Assembly: GCA_015345905.1 (NCBI GenBank)
Contig: JADDTR010000022.1
Location: 283,542-347,541, forward strand
Source of the DNA: Aotearoamyces nothofagi
Lineage: Eukaryota > Ascomycota > Leotiomycetes > Leotiales > Tympanidaceae
Direction of reading: 5' to 3'
DNA: 64,000 nucleotides
Shown here: positions 24,563 through 34,241 of the stretch, in pieces
How the letters are laid out: each line of letters starts with the position of its first letter
Numbering within the stretch: the stretch's first letter is position 1
Notes under the pieces: model-generated
Told to the model about the DNA's origin: nothing
Database searches by the model: none
What the model saw: the letters and a program-made list of their open reading frames with translations, nothing else
Translations under genes and position numbers: made by a program

Positions 24563-26652
24563 TCACCCCTGCCACTCCCCAACCCAGATCTTCAGCTGCG
24601 CAATCTCGGCATCGATGACCTTCTGCACGCCGGCGTTGGCGGCGCCCCACTCGGCGTGCAGGTCCGAGCAGTGGAAGCCGCCGGGGATGAGCTGCAGCGG
24701 CGCCTGCGCGGTGGGCTGGAGCGGGCCGCCGGGCCGGAAGGGGGACGAGACGCCCGAGGTGCGCCACGGGTCGAACTGGCTGTGCGGGGGTGAGTGGGGG
24801 TGGGGATGGGATGCGATGCGATGGGATGGAATGGGATGGGATATAGCAAAATTAAGAAAATGGGATAGGGGATTCAGGGAGGAGAGAAGGCTCACTTACC
24901 CATTCGTCCAGATCAGCCTCGTCGTGTTTGTCAGATCCCAGCCCTGAGTGTACTTGTTAACAGCCGCCACCGTCCTGCCCTGCCTCGAGCCGTACGTGTA
25001 CTGTCCCTCTTGCGGGAAGTACAGGTCGCACTGGCGCTGCCAGTACTCCGCGTTCTGCAGGCGCGACACGATGGTGGGCACGCCAGGCGGTGCGCCGCTG
25101 TGGCGGCCGTCAGCGAACGGAGCTCGAGATTTGGATCGGGGCTTGGGGTGGGGATTATCAGGGGGAGGGGGGACGCACTCTTGCCAGTAGGCGAACGGCT
25201 CGTTGCATAGAAACCACATCCACTGCCGGTCGGCGGGGTTGCCGACGCTGGTGTCCGTGTAGAGCGGGTTGGAGGCGTTGTAGCTGTCGAGGCAGCTGAT
25301 GTCCGTCTCGTCGGTCGTGTAGCCGTAGCTGGCACAGACTATCCTCTCCCGTCAGCATCCGTCACAGCGTGCGTCGCGGGGGGCCCCCTCACAGCCGGGG
25401 ATGATAGACCCCTTGATCCATTCCGCGTACCCGTTCAGCGCCTTCGCGAGACCGACGCCGGCTGCGCTGACGTAGGTACCGTTCCCAGGTACGGCGTTCT
25501 CGACGGCGTCGCAGAACTGGTAGAAGACTGAATAGCCGGTTGTGAAACTGTCTCGAGTTAGGCTCTGTTCTGGGAGAATCAGGGGGGGGGGGGTTGGAGT
25601 ACGTGTTGCTTTGCCAGTACCAAGGCCCCCAAGCTAGAACATCCATGACGTCGGCACTGTGTTGCAGGCCATCTAACCCGAACAACGTCTTCATCTCTGT
25701 GATCTTCTCCTGGTCTCCAGAAGTGAAGACGCTATCGAGGTAGTCGACTACCAAGGTCACATCTTTGCTGCAGTTCTGAGGCATGCCGTCCTGTACCGGG
25801 ACGAAATATTGCCACTTTAGGGCATAAGTTAAATGAGTTAGAGAGGCATACGCAGAACTGGACTTACATAGTCAAAGATTGCTTCGACCGGTGCGCTGGT
25901 GGAGTGGTAGGCCCAGAAGGTGCCGGGAGCTGTAGATTCCGTCCATGCGGAGAGGGCGCCTGAGTAGGATCCTCCTGAGAAAACCCACGGCTATTCCCAC
26001 ACGTCAGCCGATTCCAAAGTAGATGTAGACACACTCACCACTTGAGCAGCATTACTTGAATTGGTGGGATCGAACGGTAGGTAGACATTCTGTGCAAAGT
26101 ACGTAAGATCCGCAATGGAATTTTCAAGCGTCAGATACTGAAGGTTCTCGACGGTTAAATTCTCATACGGTGATGATTCTCCCCAGTACCGATCTGCCCG
26201 GATGTTAGAAAGCTTGAAAGCACCGGGATCATCCAGATGTAGTCAACGCACGCTCCATCACGATTACTGCGCCCCCGATAGCTTCGGCAATCATCCCAGT
26301 GAGCCTGGTATTGGTCAAGTACGTTTGGTAGCCGTCGACTGCAATCTCACCGGGGGTGAAAAACACCACCTAAAGCACAACATCAGCTCCCGCCCACTGT
26401 GCGTCTGTGGAGAAGCTGTACCGGCGACCCTGGACCTTGCCAGAATTCGTCGCTGTAGTAGAAGAACTGGCTGAAGCTCCCCAGCGACGGATCACTATGA
26501 TCAAGAAGCTGTTCAAACGTCGACGAGTTATACGTATCTCTCGCGCTAATACCAAGTGGCGTCTCCTTTGGTATTCCGATGTGCTTTTTGAATGCCGCTT
26601 CGATCGTGACAGCACAGCTCAGAACCGACACGAGAGAGATTGCGGCCTTCAT
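24563..26652 (-). CDS. Secreted S28-family serine peptidase
   Basis: Nine exons (26652-26422, 26369-26252, 26193-26039, 25990-25868, 25814-25603, 25547-25393, 25338-25179, 25097-24900, 24779-24563) give 522 residues. S28 enzymes are lysosomal or secreted prolyl carboxypeptidases/tripeptidyl peptidases. The N-terminus MKAAISLVSVLSCAVTIEA is a signal peptide. The family motif EHRYWGE is rebuilt across the exon 2/3 junction. The nucleophile is Ser176 in GGSYSGAL; the other triad members are probably Asp454 in GQFDPWRTSG and His487 in PGGFHCSDL. The FAYWQDGAP block, also split by an intron, matches the family. Cleavage after proline in extracellular peptides is likely, but acid pH optimum and exact specificity cannot be read. 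All introns are GT-AG and short. Confidence 0.92.
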
Positions 26653-28205
26653 GATGCCGACAGATGCCCAGTCTCGAGCACGGAAGAGGGTAGAGAGCAA
26701 TGGCAGAGTGGGAAGAGGACTGACATATAGAAAGCATTCCACCCTACCGCGGCCAGGACATATGGCGAGGCTATAGCAATATTAATTACCAGACCCGGCC
26801 GTGCCCCGGCAAGGATCACGCACGACATGCCTCTTCGCCCACAGAGCTCTAGCCCACGATAGGAGGCAGCCCTTGCGCGCCACGCCCGTCCTCCCGGAAC
26901 GGGAGTTCGAAGCCATCAAGAGACAGGCGATACGGCTGTGGAGAGGGGCATTATCGCAGCACCGTACCTGGCATACGCGCGAGCGGGCGCGAGAGATTGC
27001 ACAGCGCAGGCCCGGCCGTCGTCCGGCGCTTTGGCAGCTTCCTCATGGAGATAGTGCTGTGGATTTACCTTCCTCAACCGCTATCGCGGACTGCAGATCG
27101 CGATAATATGCTTGCGAGCCCGGTATGGGTGGCGGGTCTGGATGGCCTGGTTGTTGACACGATTCATCTGTCTTGGTCGTCTGGACGTACCGTGTTGCGC
27201 ACCGTTAGATCTGTATCTCAGATCATCAGGTACAGTATCATTGTCTGCTGGGGTGTACGGGGGCTGCGTAGAGCGGCATGGTTGAAAGTATGGCGATAAC
27301 TCCGGGCCGATAGGTACTCTGTCGGTTGATCTGTGGTGTACTCCGTACTGGCATTGTACTAGAAACGAGCTTGTAGATTAAGAGATGCTCTGCTCTTTAA
27401 GAATATTCATACTCTCAAGAGATACTTTACTAATGTCTGATACATATCACGTGATTTATCCTATTGCTATATATACTGCCCCTGATAGTCCATTTAGTCC
27501 AAACCCCTTTAAACAGCCCAGAATATAATATCAGGACGATCTAGTATATAGTATACACTTGATCCAGAGACTACCAAACAGTATATCCAAATCACAAGTC
27601 TTGCAACTTATATATCCCAATTTAATAATAATCTCAAGAAATTGAAAACAAACTAACAATTCTTCTAATAATTCAAACAAATACGATTAACTTATTCGAA
27701 AACTTTAATATTCAATAGCCAGAAAATTTTGAATCCACTGTTTATATTTAACAATCTCCATAAATCCTCTCCAACAATCCCATCTTCCACAAAATCCGTA
27801 ATCAGAGCGAACCCACCAGCTACCGTCTACCCCAGCCTACGATCCTCCAACACTTAATTACCCATCAGTACCACAGCTGATCAAGAACAGACAGCAACAC
27901 GAGCATGATTCATCCTTTTGAGTTTCAAGTACTGCGACGGTCACAACGAGCCGTCTCCAGGATTTCAAATGGATAGAACGTGGTATAAATTCTCTACATC
28001 GCCAAGGTATGAATGATATCAAGGCGCAGCGCAGATCCAAGCAAGCATTAGGAAAGAGATCCAGCGTAGCATGCATCCATCCAATCTATTCTCGTCCCAT
28101 CCATCCATCGCCCGATTACTGCAGAATCTCCCCCTTCGCTCGTCACCTGTCAAATTCTATGTGGTATAAGAAACGAAGCTCCATCTCCTCATCATCCCGC
28201 ATCGC
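26653..28205. other. Spacer with AT-rich island
   Basis: About 1.55 kb upstream of the S28 peptidase. The part near 27380-27780 is clearly AT-rich compared with the DNA around it, with many TATA steps and few G on the plus strand. A CACGTGATTT box lies near 27449. The shift could reflect an old mutated repeat or simply a regulatory region. No coding frame with a motif is visible. Confidence 0.5.
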
Positions 28206-29217
28206 TCATATCCTCGCCTGACCCACCCCCTCGGCTCTCGCCATGCGTCGTCGATATTGTTCCCTGAATCCCATGCGTCCGATCGTGCCATACGTGATGA
28301 CCGCAAAGCCTAACCCGGTCCACACACACGTTATGATTAAGCCGATGGGGAAGATCATGAGGGTCCTGCCGGGAACAATGAATGGCACAGCAGCGGCCGT
28401 CGGAGCTGAGGAGTCTGGCGTGGCGACTGTTCGGGCTTGGTCAGAAAAGACGCCGTTGACAAATGTTGCTTCGTTCGAGGTGAGACTAGTGTTGGATGTG
28501 ATTACAGCAGTTTTAGCGGCGAGGCTAACGTTAGGTACGAGGATGTTCTGGAGTGCAGTTCTAGTTACGAGCAGGTTAGTCAAGATAAGTAGAAAAAATG
28601 TGACAGATGGGAACCCACGCGTTCGTATTTGCCGCCGTGAGTAGGTCACTATTGATCTGTCCTACAAAAGTATACGACTGCACTAGTTCAGGTGTTGACC
28701 TCTTCGCCAAGCTCCCCTCACTGTGCGACGGTGGCCATGAGATCAAAGAGTATCCAAGACTGCGAGTTATAAGATCCGAGGAGTTGATGCTTTGGACGCT
28801 AGCGCCAGCATAATGTACTGCAACCTCGATGTTGGTGCTGGGAACATCTTTGAAATCGCCTTTAGCAGGACTGACCAAGAAGAGTCGCAGATCCGCCTGA
28901 AATACTCCAGTTGAATTATCGAAATAGGGCAAATTGTAACAGAGGGACATGCCAGATGGACTCGATGCTGTGCCATTGAGCAAGTCAAGCGCCGTGATAC
29001 ATGCTGACTCTGTCTCCGAGTCCCATGTTGTAACGTTTAAGGTGGAAGTACCGGAGGTTTCTCGTCTCTCGAGGTCGTCCGCAAAGGATTCCGCATATCG
29101 GCGCATATGATCCTCAGAGGAAAGGCCTCGACGTACTTTCGAAGAGACATCCTGTAGAAAACTCGCAGAACCCTGGCTGGCAAACAGCAATGAAGCTGCT
29201 AGAACTGCGATCCGCAT
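28206..29217 (-). CDS. Unrecognised secretory-pathway protein with C-terminal membrane segment
   Basis: Two exons (29217-28619 and 28560-28206) joined by a 58-base GT-AG intron (donor GTGGGT) give 317 residues. The N-terminus MRIAVLAASLLFASQGSA is a signal peptide. The following domain has many N-glycosylation sequons (for example NVTTW, NGTAS, NSTGV, NSSDL). One hydrophobic segment near the C-terminus (IFPIGLIITCVWTGLGFAVI) is followed by a short basic tail (YRRRMAR), so a type I membrane protein facing outward or into the lumen is likely. I do not recognise the family. The 5' start is well set by the signal peptide. Confidence 0.72.
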
Positions 29218-30791
29218 CGTCCCGTTGCTGTAAACCCAGGCTGTCTTTAATTTTTAGGTGTATTTGAATCGGAATGGTGCTGTAGCCAATGACCTAAGCG
29301 TCGCGTGAGGTAAATCGTCGTGGTATACTTGAGATTAGGTATTGAAAATCCGACCTGCGGCATCTATAGTGAAGAAAAAGAATGTCGTGGGATCGTTCCT
29401 GCCTGTACCGGCGACCACCACAGTACAAGAAAGAGCGGCGACGGAAAGAATGTATAAAGAGGGAGGGCCAGCCTAGAAGAGAAGTGGTGGGAGAAGCGGC
29501 AACTATGTTTGTTTCCGAGGGTCAATGGATATTCATTTTCGCGTCGAGAGTAAAAGAACAGCAGAAGACGAAGAGACGGGGCGACAGACAGCTCTCTTTC
29601 CTAGCAAATGTGAGGGAAAGCAACTTCATGCGTTCCATCTCAGCGCACAAGGCTAAGACACATCACTCAGATATGACACTCTGACAGCGGGATGGAGACT
29701 GATGCGACGGGATTATCAGGCCAGACTCGAGACGGAGGGCGAGGTCATTGATCAGAGCGCAACGCTTGCCGGCAGACTGTTTCTCGGTGCGGCCACTGAG
29801 AGGGACCGAACGGGAAAGATGCCAGAGACGAGGCCAGTGAGGACTCGAGGAGCGAAGAGAGTTCGAGCTTGATACAGAGTTATGGCAACTCCAGGGCCAG
29901 ACCCAGGAGGTGCGTGGCTAAGCTTTGCCCAGCTAGGTGCACAGGACAGCAGCCGGGCCTTCCCATGGCTTTCTTCACGGTTCCGACAGGGAGTCTATCG
30001 TGTTGCAGGGCCAGGGTCTGAGGACGGAAATGCGTCGTAAAGCTGTTCTAAGCAGTGCGAAGCAGTGCAGATCAGATGCGATGGGGCGAGAGGTGGTCTC
30101 TTGCAGCCCGTATAGTGCAGGCTGGGAGGCATTGCGAGTTTGAGGTCGTCGGCGATGATACGCACAGGGGCACACGTGAGGAGGGGGCTTAGCCGAGATG
30201 GCGAGGCACAGCAGGTCTCACACCCGTTGCGCCTGCGCGAAACGAGCCAGTCACGGCGCTGCAAGCCGGGCCAGCGCTGGCTCTCGACTCCACCGCCGCC
30301 TCCTGGCCCAGCGTCTTTGCCCTCAGGCCGCCGATATTCGACAGCCGCTGTCGCAGGATATCTGCCCCCGGCGACGTCGTATGGCTCACGGCGTCAGGAT
30401 TCCTGCTGAGTGTGATTGCCAAGCTATTTTCATCGTGCGATGCGTGATCACCTGACTGCACCCTTACCTTACCTCGTGCTCAATTGCTCAATTAGACTCG
30501 CCGACTAGATGGTTAGCTAGATGAGGCCCGAACCTTGGAGAGTGCAGTGCTCGCGATTGTGGCAGTCAGGAAGATATGAGATTGCATATAAGAATCTCGG
30601 CAAGGATCCGACGAATCCCTCTTCTAACATCCAACAACCAATGGGAAAATATTATTGGCGCTGTAAGTTATACATAGACTTAAGCACCGTCATTAACCGT
30701 AGGACTGTATGCCTACGCTGCTCCCTGCCTACTCTGCTCCCTGCCCCCTGCTACAGAACTAATATGTCCTACGCTTTGCACGCCGGCTCTA
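29218..30791. other. Spacer upstream of the glycoprotein gene and downstream of the ornithine hydroxylase
   Basis: About 1.6 kb. Open frames on both strands near 29380-29690 and 29940-30460 are short, overlapping and motif-free. Short repeats such as AGCAGTGCGAAGCAGTGCAG near 30050-30070 are present. The promoter of the membrane glycoprotein gene and the 3' end of the hydroxylase gene lie here. No gene is seen. Confidence 0.55.
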
Positions 30792-32545
30792 CTACCGCAT
30801 CTTTTCAAGATCTTCTCCGAAAATCGAATTCACCATCTCGCCACCACGGATTGCCAGGATCGAAAGGAGAGTATCGCTCAACTAGAGGTTGCATCATTAG
30901 TAGGGTCCCATGAATGCACATACAATGCCTTGTCGATATTAGCGTTGGGGGAGAACTCACCCCATGCGTGCTCTCGTTACAGCCCTGGAGCCACACCCCA
31001 GACGAGGTCTCGATTTTACCGCTATCATACTGCACTCTGTAGTCGCGTGCCACCTTGAATTCATTGTCGGCGTCATTCTCCGATAGGAGATCTCTCGTAT
31101 TCTTGAGGATCTCCTCGTGGGCGTCGCGCACATATCCTGTCGCAGCGAAAACCATGCTGCATCTCAGCTCTTCAAGAGGTGCTTGCCTTCCCGCTTCCAC
31201 ATCTTTTGTCGGTGCGACCTGCAAAATAAGACCTTGCTGGTCGGTATCTAGCGAGGCTGTTAGCCGCTCAGTCGCTTGATGATGAATGGCTATACTGACC
31301 ACTGTGGGCGCGAACCACTATGCGGTTTGTGATAATACGACATCGCCACTTGCTCTCGTCTGGCTCTTGGATTCTTTGCAGGTAGAGTTTCTCATAGATG
31401 CGCTCTAATAAGTTAAGACGCACGACGCCATAGTTGGTTCCTCGATCCAAGTCAATTGCTTTCTGGCGTTCCTCGGCATCTTGTTGGTATATTCCATCAA
31501 CTCGATCGGGATCGAAGATTTCATTGACGCTGTAGACGTGTTAGCAAACTCATCTTGTAGCTTCATATTAGATCCACAGGATAAAGTAGCAATAGGAGGG
31601 AATGATGGACTCTATGCGATGATGGGTTATGCCACAGATATAGTGCATTCAAACTTACAAGGGCGAGTCATCACTAGGACGTAATGATGCCCCTCGGATG
31701 AGGAGCAGGATCTCAGCCTCTGGATATCTCGTCCACAGGTCGTTAAATATTTCAGCTCCACTCTGGCCGTTTCCAACTACAACCAATTTGGGCCGCTTTA
31801 CTGCTGGCTGTGAGAGGAAACAGGCGGTTTGCTTCATTGTCGTTGCATACTGGCTTGAATGAATAACCCTTGGCACTGCCCCAGTGGCAAATTGCATGAA
31901 TTCATCCGGTATAAGAGCTCTACCCCCAGCTGCGACCACAATATTCCTTGCCAAGGCATGGCAATATTTAAAACTAGTCTGTTCATCAAGCCAAGACACT
32001 TTAAAGCCCCGAACTCTTCCAGATGCTGAATCAATGCCATTGTGCTCCACACTCACAACGTTAGAGCCATATTTTACCGCACTCTCGAAATGGTCGGCGC
32101 ACCATCGCAGATAGTCCTGATACTCCAACCGGGAAGGAAGGAAAGTGCCCAAGTTGATAAAGTGGTTTAATCGTCCCATTATGTGCAAATAGTTGGTAAA
32201 GGTGAAAGGACTCGTCGGATCACGTGGCGTAGCAAGATCCTTCATAAATGATATCTGCATCTTTGCGTCTGGCAGCTGCATACCCGAATGCCAAGAGAAT
32301 TGATCCTGCTTCTCGAGGAAGAGCACTTTTGGGAGACGGCGAGATGACGGCGGAAGCGAGGCATAATTGTCGGCGAGAGCGATCGCAATGGCCAGTGACG
32401 CAGGACCAAATCCTATACAGATCATATCTAGAAGCTCGACATTTTCAGGCTCAATCTCTCCCAGTTGGCGTGCTATCGCCAGAGAGTTGGTACCGACGCT
32501 TTGCTGCCAGGTGCTCCCAATCGGGTATGATACTGGAGTCTCCAT
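30792..32545 (-). CDS. sidA: L-ornithine N5-monooxygenase (siderophore biosynthesis)
   Basis: Four exons (32545-31659, 31529-31300, about 31247-30961, 30881-30792) give about 497 residues, close to the family's usual 500. The enzyme hydroxylates the side-chain amine of L-ornithine with FAD, NADPH and oxygen, the first committed step of hydroxamate siderophores. FAD-binding CIGFGPASLAIAIAL is near residue 43. The substrate-loop motifs FLEKQDQFSWHSGM and MQISFMKDLATPRDP follow. The NADPH-binding VVVGNGQSGAEIF is near residue 255, and FAATGY comes before the C-terminal GLSDTLLSILAIRGGE. The third intron is short: 52 bases if it ends at 31248, or 43 with the upstream AG at 31257; both keep frame. 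The start is the first ATG in the frame. It is divergent from the NRPS across 1.7 kb. Confidence 0.95.
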
Positions 32546-33080
32546 CTTGTTTCCCAATGGCTCGAGTGGTTGAACTTGTTTGACGGGTGCATGGGCTGGT
32601 GGGCAGTACAGTACATATATCACTGCGATGTTAAAAAGCTGAATTGGCTATGGGACGAGAAACAGCATCAGCTAATCCCCAAGTACCATCACACGCGTGT
32701 CGGGATAGTGGAGTGGGATATGATATCTATTTAGTTGAGTATCATTCCCACGACTGCTGAAAACCGGCGCCCCCTCTAGTCGAAATAGTGGCATCAAAAG
32801 CCAATAACAGCAGTTACAGCATGGCGTGATACTTTGTTGGGCTTGAATTGTCTCCAATAAGAACCGCCCTGCCAAGGCGGGGATCTGGTGATAAGAAATC
32901 AACCAACTTTTGGGAAGCATTTTAGACATGTGTTTGATCAGGGTCCAGCGGTTAGTCCCCCACCTTAACCATGGGTAGACGACTGGAAGAATACTCCTTA
33001 AACAACAGGAGTCCTAGGATAGTCGCAAGGAATGCACGCTTAAGAAGCAAGCTGGATATAAGTATTGTGGCTGTGAACAT

Positions 33081-33095
33081 CCGCTAGAATAGCGG
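33081..33095. promoter_or_regulatory. Perfect palindrome CCGCTA-GAA-TAGCGG
   Basis: Six-base perfect arms around a three-base centre. The ends are CCG and CGG separated by nine bases, the inverted arrangement typically bound by dimeric Zn2Cys6 proteins. It sits about 535 bases upstream of the hydroxylase start and 1.15 kb upstream of the synthetase start. A Zn2Cys6 gene lies 3.5 kb beyond the synthetase. The link between them is a guess. Confidence 0.5.
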
Positions 33096-33884
33096 TGTTG
33101 ACACATTTCAACCCGTATACCTTGTCCGCGAGCTTCTGACGCGATCGTGACGCAATCCTTCCTCGTTCCTTGCCCTCGGTAATGAAGGGCCCGTTTCTGG
33201 GATGCAGGAATGCCGGATCTGGCCCAACAGCACCAGCAGCAGGAGGAGGAGCAGAGAAGAAGGCCCAGCCCCGCGAAGTAAGGATGACCTGCCACGACGG
33301 CCGAGTCGTCTATGGATGCCAGCGGGCGCACCGCTTTGCTAATCCGCACACCGTGAATGGCCACGTCGGCAGGCACGCAGGCGAGCTAACACCCCGGCAA
33401 GCGCTGAATCTCGAATCTCGAATCTCGAATCTCCTGCGCAGAGCCGCATTTCTCCGTACCGGGCAGCCGGGGTGGAGATGGCCAATTGCCGCTCTCCTGG
33501 TCGCCCGCCAGATATCCAGGCCGCTGTGCCGATGCAGTCGAGTAGATATGCCAAAGTCACCGAAAGGCGTCTGAATCCCTCCTTCTTTCTCTACCACTCA
33601 CAGCACCAGCCATTTGCTATGGTATTCGGCCAAAATAATCGTGCAAGAGGTTTTTGGGACAGGGGATTTGCAGCCAATAGGATACCTTCGCCCTGCCGAT
33701 TCCCTCTATATAAATGACAGCGAGAGGACTTGCTATGTACTCTTTTGCCGTTTAGATGGCCTAATACCACAGCATATCGGCTTTCTTTTCTGCCAGCTCC
33801 GATCGCGGCATCGCTTCTGCGCGTTGGGATTGCTATCCCTACTCTCGTGACAGGGGGACCTGTGTATTACGTAGGTCGGGAAAA

Positions 33885-33893
33885 ATCTGATAA
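33885..33893 (+). promoter_or_regulatory. Iron-GATA (SreA/Urbs1-type) site ATCTGATAA
   Basis: An exact match to the ATCWGATAA consensus recognised by fungal iron-responsive GATA repressors with two zinc fingers (SreA, Sre1, Urbs1). It lies 350 bases upstream of the synthetase start codon, in the promoter shared with the hydroxylase. In the known systems this factor represses siderophore genes when iron is sufficient. That the site is used here is inferred from its position. Confidence 0.7.
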
Positions 33894-34241
33894 GATTAGA
33901 CAGCGACGGGAGCGAGTCACTCCACTCCACATAGCTCGGCCTTTAGACGGATCGAGTCCTTTACACGTATATTGTGTGTAGACCATGCCTCCGCCTCTGA
34001 CTGCAGCTGACCTCTGTCTACGAAGCATATGAACGCCGTTTGCGTCTTCGATTAAACGCCAGGTGTTCGGAGTCGCACGTTCCGAGTTACGCCTTCGGAC
34101 TTACGCTGCCGGACTGCGGATGCCCTGACTCCCTCATATGTTAGCTTGGAGCGCAAAAACCTTGGCCTTCCTCATGATCTTTGCGTCTTCACGTTAGACG
34201 GCTATATCGGTTCCCTTTCGGGGCAGGTAACTGTGGCCGCT

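Larger units (their letters stand above)
32546..34241. promoter_or_regulatory. Bidirectional promoter region of sidA and the siderophore NRPS
   Basis: The 1.7 kb between the two divergent start codons. It includes a TATATAAAT box at 33707-33715, a CCAAT box at 33674-33678, an iron-GATA consensus at 33885, a further TGATAA at 32889, a CCG(N9)CGG palindrome at 33081 and three TCGAATC copies near 33413-33433. Short upstream reading frames begin at ATG 33713 and ATG 33984, so a long leader is likely if the TATA box is used. CCAAT plus iron-GATA boxes match the known HapX/SreA control of siderophore genes, but binding here is inferred. Confidence 0.65.

Noticed and set aside
32546-32623. Extension of the ornithine hydroxylase start upstream of ATG 32545
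   Set aside because: The upstream in-frame start is GTG, which is not used as a main start in fungal nuclear genes.
34146-34241. Extension of the NRPS reading frame upstream of ATG 34242
   Set aside because: The upstream codons are open but begin with TTG and carry no family sequence; family proteins start close to the LPGPRHLHRLI block that follows 34242.
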